NCBI GenBank assembly: GCA_963846925.1
Contig: CAWJXW010000006.1
Location: 57,786 to 121,785 of the forward strand
Direction of reading: 5' to 3'
Origin: JAQBQB01 sp963846925
GTDB lineage: Bacteria; Gemmatimonadota; Gemmatimonadetes; Gemmatimonadales; Gemmatimonadaceae
DNA: 64,000 nt
The position numbers were made by a program, and so were the translations under genes. This document shows, piece after piece, positions 6,576 through 14,512 of this stretch. How positions within the stretch are numbered: the stretch's first letter is position 1; the number at the start of each line of letters is the position of its first letter. The notes beneath the pieces are model-generated. The model ran no database searches, was not told where the DNA came from, and saw only the letters and a list, made by a program, of their open reading frames with translations.

Positions 6576-9208
6576 TGTCGGCGACACGACAGCTCTTCGC
6601 CCTCGCCTGGCGCGAAAGCCGCACGGCGCGCCGGCGGCTTCTCCTCTACATGTCGTCGATCTCCCTCGGCGTCGCGGCGCTGGTCGCGATCGACTCGTTC
6701 TCCGAGAACACGATTCGCTCGGTGCACGAGCAGTCGCGCGCCTTGATGGGCGGCGACGTCGCCGCCCGCCGAAATTCGACGCGCACGCCGGCCATCGACT
6801 CGCTCGTCGATTCCCTCGGGCGCGCCGGCATCGCGAACGTGACGTCCACCGGATTCTCGTCGATGGCGTTGGTGCCGAGGAGCGGCGGGACGAGGCTCGT
6901 GCAGGTGCACGCCGTGAGCGCGGGGTATCCGTTCTACGGCAACATCGTCACCGATCCCGTCGCCGCGTGGGGGCAGATTCAGAATGGCGCGTTTGCCATC
7001 GTCGATCCCGCGCTGCTCGTCTCGCTGGACGCTCAGCTTGGCGACACGCTGACGCTCGGGTCGGCCAAGTTCGTCATCACGGGATCGCTGCGAAGCGTGC
7101 CAGGCGACGTGGGGATCTCCGCGGCGATCGGGCCGCGCGTCTACATCCCCGAGCGGTTCGTTCCGGCGACGGGGCTCGTCGTCTTCGGCAGCCGCGCCGA
7201 GTACGAGACGCTGTTCAAGCTTCCGACGACACTCACGAGCGACGCGTTCGTCAAGGACTTCGGCAAGCGTCTCGCGGCGGGCAACGGCTCGGTGCAGAGC
7301 GCGGGCTACAACGAGTCACGGCTCGCCGGCGCGATCGACCAGTTGCACGACTATCTCGCCATCGTCGGGCTCATCGCGCTCCTGCTCGGCGGCATCGGCG
7401 TGGCGAGCGGCGTGCACGCGTTCGTCATGCGGAAGATCGACCCGGTGGCGATCCTCCGCTGCGTCGGTGCCACGAGTTGGCAGGTGCTCGCCATCTACAC
7501 GTTGCAGGCGGGCGTGATGGGTCTCGTCGGCGCGGCGGCGGGCGTGGTGTTCGGACTCGGCATCCAGTTCGCGATGCCGTACGTGCTGCACGATTTCCTT
7601 CCGGTCGACGTGGACCTCCACCTCGCGCCGCGCCCGATCCTTCTTGGCCTGGCGATCGGCGTGTGGGTTGCACTGCTCTTCGCGATGCGTCCGCTCGTCG
7701 CGCTGCGCCGCGTGTCGCCGCTGCAAGCGTTGCGGCGCGAGCCCGACGCCGACGCGTTGCGCCGCGCACGCTGGGATCCGCTGCGGATCGCGCTGTCGCT
7801 GGCGATCGCGGCGAGCGTGTTGGCACTCGGACTCAGCCGGGCGAACACGCCGAGGCGCGGCGTCGGATTCACGCTGGCCATCGCGGGCGCGATCGGCATC
7901 CTGTGGCTCAGCGCGGCCGGGCTGTCGTGGGCGGCGCGGCGGTTGATTCGTCCGTCGTGGCCGTTCCCGCTGCGCCAGGGGATCGCGAGCCTCTACCGGC
8001 CGGGAAATCAAACGCGCGCCGTCGTGCTCGCGCTCGGATTCGGCGTGTTCCTCATGGGAACGCTGTACCAGGTTCAATACAACATTCTGCGGTCGCTCGA
8101 CCTGCGCCTCGGCGAAGCGCGCGCCAATGTCGTGTTCTTCGACGTGCAGGAGAATCAGCAGGCCGGAATCGATTCGGTCATCCACGCGGCGCGCGAAGAG
8201 TTGATCGACGAGACGCCGATCGTCGCCATGCGGGTCGCGTCGATCAACGGAAAATCGGCGACCGCGATCGCCGACGAGATCGACAAGAATCGTCGTCTTC
8301 GTGATTCGGCGCGCATCGCCGCCGGGCGCGGACGCGGCGGCCGCGGCGCGCGCGGCGAGGTCGTGCGCGATCGACGGGGGCCGTGGGTCTTTCGGCGCGA
8401 GTTCCGCTCGACCTTTCGCGACTCACTGACTGCGTCCGAGCGGCTCGTGTCGGGCAAATGGTTCGGCGCTCCGGGCGGAAGCGCGAGCACACTCGGCCAA
8501 GTGTCGCTCGATTCGGGCGTCGCGGTCGAGATGGGCGTCAAGCTGCAAGACACGATCACCTGGAACGTGCAGGGCGTGCTCATTCCGACGATCGTGACGA
8601 GCCTGCGATCCATCCAGTGGCAGACGTTCGCCCCGAACTTCTTCGCGGTGTTCGACCCGAAGTCGCTCGCCGCCGCGCCGAAGCAGTTCGCGATTCTCGT
8701 CCACGCGTCCTCGCCGACCGCCATCGCGCACCTCCAGCGCGACGTGGTCGCCCGCTACCCGAGCATCTCCAGCCTCGACCTGACGCTCGTGCAACGCACC
8801 GTGCAGAGCGTGCTAGGCAAGGTGACGATGGCCGTTCGCTTCCTCGCGCTCATCAGCCTCGGGCTCGCGGTGCCGGTGTTGTTCAGCGCCGTCGCCGCGA
8901 CGCGCCGCGACCGGTTGCGCGAAGGGGTGCTCCTCAAGACGCTCGGCGCGACGCGCCACCAGATCGTGCGGATCATGCTCGCCGAGTACGCGTTGCTCGG
9001 CACACTCGGCGCGCTGACCGGAGTGTTGTTGTCCACGCTCGCGGCGTGGGGACTGCTGCACGTGATCTTCAGGATGCCGTTCCTCCCGGCGTTCGCGCCG
9101 GTGGGGATCGTGGCGGCGACGATGATCGCGTTGGCGGTGTCGATCGGGTTGCTGACGGGGAGAGATGTGTTCGCGGAGACGCCGATGGCGGCGCTGCGGG
9201 AGACGTGA
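6575..9208 (+). CDS. ybbP: FtsX-like permease, YbbP type
   Basis: 877 residues starting at GTG 6575, overlapping the ATPase stop. The first membrane helix follows the N-terminal LAWRESRTARRRLLLYMSS. A MacB-like periplasmic domain comes next, then three helices around residues 260-370 ending in PLVALRRVSPLQALRREP, the coupling segment typical of FtsX domains. A second half has more helices (about 400-500), another periplasmic domain with an Arg/Gly-rich loop near 580-590, and a final three-helix FtsX domain (GATRHQIVRIMLAEYALLGT). Ten helices and two FtsX domains match YbbP of the TesA-linked exporter. Confidence 0.9.
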   Translation: MSATRQLFALAWRESRTARRRLLLYMSSISLGVAALVAIDSFSENTIRSVHEQSRALMGGDVAARRNSTRTPAIDSLVDSLGRAGIANVTSTGFSSMALVPRSGGTRLVQVHAVSAGYPFYGNIVTDPVAAWGQIQNGAFAIVDPALLVSLDAQLGDTLTLGSAKFVITGSLRSVPGDVGISAAIGPRVYIPERFVPATGLVVFGSRAEYETLFKLPTTLTSDAFVKDFGKRLAAGNGSVQSAGYNESRLAGAIDQLHDYLAIVGLIALLLGGIGVASGVHAFVMRKIDPVAILRCVGATSWQVLAIYTLQAGVMGLVGAAAGVVFGLGIQFAMPYVLHDFLPVDVDLHLAPRPILLGLAIGVWVALLFAMRPLVALRRVSPLQALRREPDADALRRARWDPLRIALSLAIAASVLALGLSRANTPRRGVGFTLAIAGAIGILWLSAAGLSWAARRLIRPSWPFPLRQGIASLYRPGNQTRAVVLALGFGVFLMGTLYQVQYNILRSLDLRLGEARANVVFFDVQENQQAGIDSVIHAAREELIDETPIVAMRVASINGKSATAIADEIDKNRRLRDSARIAAGRGRGGRGARGEVVRDRRGPWVFRREFRSTFRDSLTASERLVSGKWFGAPGGSASTLGQVSLDSGVAVEMGVKLQDTITWNVQGVLIPTIVTSLRSIQWQTFAPNFFAVFDPKSLAAAPKQFAILVHASSPTAIAHLQRDVVARYPSISSLDLTLVQRTVQSVLGKVTMAVRFLALISLGLAVPVLFSAVAATRRDRLREGVLLKTLGATRHQIVRIMLAEYALLGTLGALTGVLLSTLAAWGLLHVIFRMPFLPAFAPVGIVAATMIALAVSIGLLTGRDVFAETPMAALRET

Positions 9209-9218
9209 GAACTCGGTC

Positions 9219-9475
9219 TCGGCCACTCTAAGTTCGAATGGCCTGGGAGCCACGTAGTTCGCTCGATATCTGACGTCTGAGGTCGGACGTCGGACGTCAG
9301 ACCAGCTGCGTGGCAGAACGGAATTCGTCGCTCGAGAAAGGATTGCGGGAGGTCTCGACCGGCCGCGCGAAGCTCTATCCCGTCTCGCCTGGTCTGATGT
9401 CGGATATCAGACGTCAGACGTCAGACTTCGAGCGCACAGGCGTACCTAACTCGCCATTCGAAGTCAGAGTGGCCG
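9219..9475. repeat. Inverted-array element without gene, 7-bp units (family of 10348-10966)
   Basis: The left arm 9219-9303 and right arm 9390-9475 are imperfect inverted copies of each other. Outer parts read CGGCCACTCTAAGTTCGAA-like sequence; inner parts are runs of degenerate 7-mers related to GTCTGAC/GTCGGAC ending in CAGACC. The 86-bp core has no gene. Arm sequences match those of the gene-bearing element at 10348-10966, so this looks like an internally deleted derivative. It starts 10 bp after the stop of the permease gene and is the only content of the 9209-9569 gap apart from the leader of the next gene. Confidence 0.85.
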
Positions 9476-9569
9476 GCCCACCCCGCGCCCTTCATAGCGA
9501 ACAACATTCTTACACCTCCCCACCGCCGCGCACGCTATCGTTTGGCGCACTCCAATTCACGGAGCGACG

Positions 9570-10322
9570 ATGCGCCTCTCGCCGGCGGTTTCCCTCCTCG
9601 CACTCGCGGCCTCTCACCTCTGCGCCCAGTCGCCCGCGAAGTTCCCTCCCGACTCGCTCGTCAACACCAGGGTCATTCCGAAATCCACGCCGGTGATCCA
9701 GGTCATCGGCACGATGCGGAACTTCACGTCGGACCTTGGCGTCCGCTGCCAGTTCTGTCACGTCGGAGAGGAAGGCCAGCCGCTCGCGCAGTTCAACTTC
9801 GTGAGCGACGAGAAGCGGACGAAACTCGTCGCTCGACAAATGATGTTGCTCGTACAGGAAGCGAATCGCCGAGTCGATACCCTGCCCGGCCATCAGCCCG
9901 ACGATCCACAGGTCACGTGCGCGACCTGCCATCGAGGAGTCAGCAAGCCGATGCCGCTGTCCGCCGTGATCATCGCGGCCGCGACCACGGGCGGCACCGA
10001 CTCCGCCGTAAAGGCCTACCGTGCACTCCGCCAGCGTTACTACGGGAGCGGCGCCTATGATTTCGGCGAAGCGCAACTGAACATCGCGGCGTTCCGGCTG
10101 GGGCGAGCGAACAAATTCGACGAGGCGCTCGCGGTGCTGCGGCTCAACGAAGAGTTCTACCCGAATTCGTCGGGGATGTACGTGTTTCGGGGGAACGTGC
10201 TGCTGATGAAGGCGGATACAGCGGGGGCGGCGACGGCGTACCGGGAGGCGGTACGGCGGGATTCGACGAACCAGGAGGCGAAGGGAAGGCTGAGGGATAT
10301 AGGGAGGCCGCCGCTCCATTGA
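9570..10322 (+). CDS. Exported c-type cytochrome with TPR-like C-terminus
   Basis: 250 residues with a signal peptide (residues 1-20, cleavage near LCAQ). Two haem-binding motifs are present, CQFCH (60-64) and CATCH (117-121). The spacing and the segment VIQVIGTMRNFTSDLGVRCQ resemble the reaction-centre cytochrome c subunit family found in many non-photosynthetic Acidobacteriota and Gemmatimonadota as a general periplasmic domain. Residues about 165-240 form TPR-like helices (YDFGEAQLNIAAF, DEALAVLRLNEEF). Likely a periplasmic electron carrier or redox sensor. The ATG follows GGAG with suitable spacing. It is alone, between two repeat elements. Confidence 0.8.
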   Translation: MRLSPAVSLLALAASHLCAQSPAKFPPDSLVNTRVIPKSTPVIQVIGTMRNFTSDLGVRCQFCHVGEEGQPLAQFNFVSDEKRTKLVARQMMLLVQEANRRVDTLPGHQPDDPQVTCATCHRGVSKPMPLSAVIIAAATTGGTDSAVKAYRALRQRYYGSGAYDFGEAQLNIAAFRLGRANKFDEALAVLRLNEEFYPNSSGMYVFRGNVLLMKADTAGAATAYREAVRRDSTNQEAKGRLRDIGRPPLH

Positions 10323-10459
10323 ACGGCGGCTGACGGCGCGGGGTGCTCGGCCACTCGGAGTTCGGAGTGGCTTCCGAACCACGTGGCTCGCTCGATGTCT
10401 AGACGTCTGATTTCTGACATCTGACATCAGACCTTCTCCGCTGCGACGCGCGTCACCGT

Positions 10460-10807
10460 TCAGCGCGTGACCGAGAGTCCGTAGCAAAGACGAGAAACCT
10501 CGTCGCCCTGACGCATCAGATCTTCGAACACCACCCGCCCGATCATTCCGAGTCCGCGAGCTCGGATCAAGTCGTTCTCGACCTCTTTGGCCGAGGCGTA
10601 CGCCATGTCGGCGTAGCGAGCCAATTCTCGGCGAGAACGCTTGGCGCATCCCTCGGCAAGATTGTCGGCGATCGAGCTGACCGCGCGCAGGATTTGCCCG
10701 CGAAGTCCTGGCGAAGCGCGTGTCCTGACGTTTCGAAATGCGGCGTGCACCGCCAACGCGTAGGCGTTCGCCTTCTGCCATGCGATCAACCGCCGGAAAT
10801 CACCCAT
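10460..10807 (-). CDS. Four-helix-bundle protein, 23S rRNA intervening-sequence (S23/IVP) family
   Basis: 115 residues, normal family length. It begins MGDFRRLIAWQKAN, the usual short lead into helix 1 (about 6-28), and carries the family signature ILRAVSSIADNLAEG (39-53) at the helix 2 turn, then a basic stretch and two further long helices (60-112). Family members are encoded within intervening sequences of bacterial 23S rRNA genes, and the Avd protein of diversity-generating retroelements has the same fold and oligomerises around RNA and reverse transcriptase. The molecular role of stand-alone copies is unknown. Here it is enclosed by inverted arrays of 7-mers. On the mRNA a hairpin covers the Shine-Dalgarno sequence (10810-10826). 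Confidence 0.92.
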   Translation of the reverse strand: MGDFRRLIAWQKANAYALAVHAAFRNVRTRASPGLRGQILRAVSSIADNLAEGCAKRSRRELARYADMAYASAKEVENDLIRARGLGMIGRVVFEDLMRQGDEVSRLCYGLSVTR

Positions 10808-10809
10808 TC

Positions 10810-10826
10810 GCTCCCCCTTGGGGAGC
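10810..10826 (-). promoter_or_regulatory. Hairpin sequestering the ribosome binding site of the four-helix-bundle gene
   Basis: On the minus strand GCTCCCC and GGGGAGC pair across a short loop, and the second half is the Shine-Dalgarno sequence GGGGGAG, three bases before the ATG at 10807. The stem would hide the site and keep translation low unless opened, for example by a bound protein or a coupled ribosome. Function is inferred from the sequence only. Confidence 0.5.
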
Positions 10827-11035
10827 CACGATACGTCCCACGACGCCGGGCGTCCGTCATCATTTCGTCCCCGTCACGCCGTTTCTGATGTCAGAAGTCG
10901 GACGTCAGACGTCCGATTTCGAGCCCACAGCCGTACCCACCAGGTGCCAGGAGCAAGAATGGCCGGCCCACGCACCGCCTTTCGTCTCGCCGTCTTCCAC
11001 GCGACCTTATCGCCTGCCACTACCTCGAGCTCTCC

Positions 11036-12952
11036 GTGCCAATCGCTCGCACCCTCTTCGCCCTTCCGCTGTTCGCCGTCCGACTCGCCGCCCAACTCCC
11101 CACCGAAACCCCGTCGAAGTTCACTCCCAGCACCTCGACCTTCGACTATCAACGCCGCGACGTCATGATCCCGATGCGCGACGGCGCCAAGCTCCACACC
11201 GTCATCCTCGTCCCCAAGAACGCCCGCCGCGCGCCGATCCTCCTCACCCGCACTCCGTACGACGCGACGGCGACCACGTCGTACGCTCAAAGCGCGCACC
11301 TCGCGCCGGAGCTCAACGGCTACGACAACGCGCTCGACGTCATCATCCCCGGCGGCTACATCCGCGTCGTGCAGGATGTGCGCGGCAAGTACGGCTCCGA
11401 GGGCGACTACGTCATGAATCGCCCGCTCGTCGGCCCGCTGAACCCGACGAAGGTCGACGAGGCGACCGACACGTACGACACCATCGACTGGCTCGTGAAG
11501 AACGTCCCCGAGACGAACGGCAACGTCGGGGAACTCGGGATCTCGTACGACGGATTCGAGCCGCTCATGGGACTCGTCAATCCGCACCCGGCGCTCAAAG
11601 TCTCCGTGCCGATGAACCCGATGGTCGACGGCTGGATGGGCGACGACTGGTTCCACAACGGCGCGTTCCGGCAGCAGAACATGCCGTACATCCTCGAGCA
11701 GGAAGCGATGCGCGACAATTCGGCGAAGTGGTGGACGGACCACTACGACGACTACGACGTCTACATGAAATCCGTCTCGGCGGGCGAGCTCGGGAAGCTG
11801 CACGGGCTCGAGCAAGTGGGATTCTGGAACAAGATCCTCCAACACCCGAGCTACGACTCGTGGTGGCAGTTGCAGGCGATGGACAAGATTCTCGCCGGGC
11901 AGCCGCTCAAGGTCCCGACGATGATCGTGCACAGCCTCTGGGACCAGGAAGACATCTACGGCGCCATCGCCGTCTACAAGGCGATCAAGCCGAAGGACGC
12001 GAGCAACAACATGGTGTTCCTCACCATGGGTCCGTGGCACCATGGCCAGGAGATCGAAAACGGCAGCAGCCTCGGCGCGCTCGACTTCGACGCCAACACG
12101 TCGAAGGAATTTCAGAAGAACATCCTCGCGCCCTTCCTCGCGCACTATCTCAAGGATGACCATCCGCCGATGGACGTCGCGCCGGTGAGCGCGTACGAGA
12201 CGGGCACGAATCGGTGGGAGCGACTGAACGCATGGCCGAGCGGATGCGCGGCAGGCTGCACGATCACGCGGACGCCGCTCTACCTCGGCGGCAACTTTAC
12301 AGCCGGCTTTTCTCCGCCCACCGCCTCCGCACCCGATTCATACATCTCTGATCCCGCCAAGCCGGTGCCGTTCCGCTCGCGGCCCATCAAGCCCACGGGC
12401 TACGACACGTGCGCGACGTGGCCGTGCTGGCTGGTGGACGATCAACGCGAAGCGTCAGGGCGAACCGACGTGCTGTCCTACGAGACCGCGGTGCTCACCG
12501 AGCCCGTGAAGATCAGCGGCCAGCCGATGGTCCATCTCGTGTCGTCGACGACCGGGAGCGACGCCGATTGGGTCGTCAAACTCATCGACGTCTACCCCGA
12601 CGAGGTCGGCGGCGACGCCAAGATGGGCGGATATCAGTTGGCGATCGCGATGGACATCCTTCGCGGGAGATACCGCGAGGGTTTCGACACCCCGAAGCCG
12701 ATCGCGCCGAACACGCCGCTCGAGTACGGATTCGCCCTGCCGACGTCCAATCACGTGTTCCTGCCGGGACACCGGATCATGGTGCAAATTCAGTCGAGCT
12801 GGTTTCCGCTCTACGATCGCAACCCGCAGACGTTCGTCCCGAACATCTTCTGGGCGAAGGCAAGCGACTACAAGAAGGCCGAACACCGAATCTTCCACGA
12901 ACCCGGACACGTAAGCTTCATCGAGTTGCCGATCGTATCCGGACCGCGATGA
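11036..12952 (+). CDS. Secreted CocE/NonD family hydrolase (X-Pro dipeptidyl-peptidase or acylase type)
   Basis: 638 residues from a GTG start; the signal peptide (VPIARTLFALPLFAVRLAAQ) supports this start. The N-terminal alpha/beta-hydrolase domain has VVQDVRGKYGSEGDY (111-125), conserved in CocE, and the nucleophile Ser170 in GISYDGFEP. The catalytic Asp lies in HSLWDQED and the His in GPWHHGQE. The C-terminal half (from about residue 400) is the jelly-roll X-Pro dipeptidyl-peptidase C-terminal domain, ending in the typical GHRIMVQIQSSWFPLYDRNP. Members act on X-Pro peptides, glutaryl-beta-lactams or esters; the substrate cannot be told from sequence. Periplasmic or extracellular. Confidence 0.9.
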   Translation: MPIARTLFALPLFAVRLAAQLPTETPSKFTPSTSTFDYQRRDVMIPMRDGAKLHTVILVPKNARRAPILLTRTPYDATATTSYAQSAHLAPELNGYDNALDVIIPGGYIRVVQDVRGKYGSEGDYVMNRPLVGPLNPTKVDEATDTYDTIDWLVKNVPETNGNVGELGISYDGFEPLMGLVNPHPALKVSVPMNPMVDGWMGDDWFHNGAFRQQNMPYILEQEAMRDNSAKWWTDHYDDYDVYMKSVSAGELGKLHGLEQVGFWNKILQHPSYDSWWQLQAMDKILAGQPLKVPTMIVHSLWDQEDIYGAIAVYKAIKPKDASNNMVFLTMGPWHHGQEIENGSSLGALDFDANTSKEFQKNILAPFLAHYLKDDHPPMDVAPVSAYETGTNRWERLNAWPSGCAAGCTITRTPLYLGGNFTAGFSPPTASAPDSYISDPAKPVPFRSRPIKPTGYDTCATWPCWLVDDQREASGRTDVLSYETAVLTEPVKISGQPMVHLVSSTTGSDADWVVKLIDVYPDEVGGDAKMGGYQLAIAMDILRGRYREGFDTPKPIAPNTPLEYGFALPTSNHVFLPGHRIMVQIQSSWFPLYDRNPQTFVPNIFWAKASDYKKAEHRIFHEPGHVSFIELPIVSGPR

Positions 12953-12986
12953 GCAACGTCAGCGCAACCTTTGTGGGGCAATCGCC

Positions 12987-13541
12987 ATGAACTCTCGCCG
13001 CTTCGTCGGAGGGCTGATTCGCTTCGGCCTCGTCCTCCTCGCCTGCTGGCTCGTGATCGCCTGGGTCAGGCGGAAAGTCTCGAGTCACAACCACGTTCGC
13101 GTCGAGGCGCAGGCGCCGCCGGAAACCCTCGGCCCCGGCGACATGCGCGTCTACAACGCCGACAGTTCCGTCGACGTCGTGCTGATGGGCGACAAGATTC
13201 TCGCCGGGCTCTCGTCCAAGACGGTCGCGAAGATCAAGAGTGGGATCGACGAATCCCGCTCGGGCGACACGACCGGTATCGGCGGCATGGTGAGCCAGAT
13301 CGTGAAGTCATCCGTCGCCGGGGCGATCGGAACGCACGCGGTCTTTCCGCTCGCTGAAATCAAGGACATCCACTACGCCGACGGGAAGATCCGCGTGCAG
13401 TGGACCGACGGCAGCGATAAAGAGCTGTTCAGCGGAACGAGCGTCAACCATCAGAAGGTCTCGGATTCCTTCAACGAGGCCGAAGCCAAGCGGTTCGTCG
13501 ACGCGGTGCGCGCGCGAAAGGGGCTCCCCCCGGCTCCGTGA
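12987..13541 (+). CDS. Hypothetical membrane-anchored protein
   Basis: 184 residues. One membrane helix near the N-terminus (about 11-28, FGLVLLACWLVIAWV) after a basic start, then a soluble domain. The segment AVFPLAEIKDIHYADGKIRVQW followed by a short C-terminal helix resembles small single-helix proteins with a PH-like beta-rich fold, but I do not recognise the family. A Ser/Gly-rich stretch (about 85-107) may be a flexible loop. It follows the CocE gene by 34 bp and precedes the ROK kinase by 10 bp, so it is probably in an operon with the kinase. Confidence 0.7.
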   Translation: MNSRRFVGGLIRFGLVLLACWLVIAWVRRKVSSHNHVRVEAQAPPETLGPGDMRVYNADSSVDVVLMGDKILAGLSSKTVAKIKSGIDESRSGDTTGIGGMVSQIVKSSVAGAIGTHAVFPLAEIKDIHYADGKIRVQWTDGSDKELFSGTSVNHQKVSDSFNEAEAKRFVDAVRARKGLPPAP

Positions 13542-13551
13542 TCGTTCGCCG

Positions 13552-14217
13552 ATGAAGATTCTGGCGGTCGACGTCGGCGGCACGAACGTCAAAGTGCTCG
13601 CGTCAGGCCACCGCGCGCCCATCAAAGTCAAATCCGGCCCAACGCTGACGCCTCGCGAGATGGTGCGCGCGGTTCGCGCAGCGACGACCGACTGGAAGTA
13701 CGATCGCGTCTCGATCGGCTACCCGGGCCCCGTGCGCGGCGGCAAGCCCGTCGAGGACCCGTGGAACCTTGGCCCCGGCTGGGTCGGATTCGATTTCAGG
13801 AGAGCGTTCGGCAAACCCGTGCGGCTCGTCAACGACGCCGCGATGCAGGCCCTCGGCAGCTACGAAGGCCGCGGCACGATGCTGTTCCTCGGGCTCGGCA
13901 CCGGTCTCGGTACGGCGTTGATCCAGAGCGGCGTGCTGATCCCGCTCGAGCTCGCGCACCTGCCCTATCACCGCGGCAAGACCTACGAGGATTGGATCGG
14001 CGAAGCCGGGTTTCGGCGGTTGGGCAAACGTCGATGGCGACAGCACGTGCTCGAGGTCGTCGAACTGCTCTCGGCTGCCTTTCTCGCGGACTACGTCGTG
14101 CTCGGAGGCGGAAACGTCCGGCACATGAAGCGGCTGCCGAGAGGAGTCAAGCGCGGCAAGAACGCGAATGCGTTCCTTGGCGGCTATCGTCTCTGGAAAT
14201 CGAGTCGAGCGAACTAG
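13552..14217 (+). CDS. ROK-family sugar kinase, polyphosphate glucokinase-like
   Basis: 221 residues, at the short end for ROK proteins. The phosphate-binding motif DVGGTNVK is at 7-14. SIGYPGPV and the catalytic segment VNDAAMQALGSYEGRG contain the expected Asn-Asp. FLGLGTGLGTALI is the second phosphate/adenosine loop, and VVLGGGNVRHMKRLP closes the ATP site. The zinc-binding cluster of many ROK glucokinases is absent, and the overall pattern (ELAHLPYHRGKTYEDWIG) resembles strictly polyphosphate/ATP-dependent glucokinases (PpgK-like). Cytosolic phosphorylation of glucose or a related hexose is the likely role. Confidence 0.85.
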   Translation: MKILAVDVGGTNVKVLASGHRAPIKVKSGPTLTPREMVRAVRAATTDWKYDRVSIGYPGPVRGGKPVEDPWNLGPGWVGFDFRRAFGKPVRLVNDAAMQALGSYEGRGTMLFLGLGTGLGTALIQSGVLIPLELAHLPYHRGKTYEDWIGEAGFRRLGKRRWRQHVLEVVELLSAAFLADYVVLGGGNVRHMKRLPRGVKRGKNANAFLGGYRLWKSSRAN

Positions 14218-14348
14218 CGAACCGCGGCTGACGTGCCGGTGGAAACGGTCGCGGCGTCGGCCGCCGACACACGCGCCGCGCAGGCGAGGAACAGTCCTGT
14301 GGTGAACGCGAGAAGCGCGCGCTGAATGAACCGACGATCGAAGTTCAT
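14214..14348 (-). CDS. Possible small exported peptide
   Basis: A 44-residue frame beginning MNFDRRFIQRALLAF, with a hydrophobic core and an AxA-type site (ARVSAADAAT), so it reads as a signal peptide plus about 15 residues. Its stop codon overlaps the stop of the convergent ROK kinase gene. No good ribosome binding site precedes the ATG, and I know no family. It is given because it occupies an otherwise empty gap (14218-14512). Confidence 0.25.
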   Translation of the reverse strand: MNFDRRFIQRALLAFTTGLFLACAARVSAADAATVSTGTSAAVR

Positions 14349-14512
14349 CGATTGGAGGGAGAGGTGTGACGGCGGGAGGGAACGACGGGCGGGATCGTGG
14401 CGGTCCGATCGGACGCCAGAGTCGCGACCGGCAATTTAATCTCAGTATCGGCCCGCGGCGCGCGAGCGTTGAATTCGCGTGATGCGCGACACCAAGTGAC
14501 GCCGCGCGCCGA

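Larger units (their letters stand above)
10348..10966 (-). mobile_element. Inverted 7-bp array element carrying a four-helix-bundle gene
   Basis: Left arm 10348-10433 and right arm about 10882-10966 are imperfect inverted repeats built of degenerate 7-mers (GTCTGAC/GTCGGAC type) bounded by CGGCCACTC and GGCCGG-like ends. Between them on the minus strand is the S23-family gene at 10460-10807, with 75 bp from the right array to its start and 26 bp from its stop to the left array. The same arms without the gene are at 9219-9475, 39195-39428 and 41986-42213, with a partial copy at 36000-36094. That the unit is mobile is inferred from the copies; no transposase is encoded. Confidence 0.7.

Noticed and set aside
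10460..10807. Avd of a diversity-generating retroelement
   Set aside because: The fold family is the same, but there is no reverse transcriptase, template repeat or variable-repeat target gene nearby.
12096..13313. Very long antisense frames opposite conserved genes (for example opposite the CocE, RND and FtsX genes)
   Set aside because: They are Arg/His-rich, have no recognisable motifs and arise from the high GC content; the conserved protein is always on the other strand.
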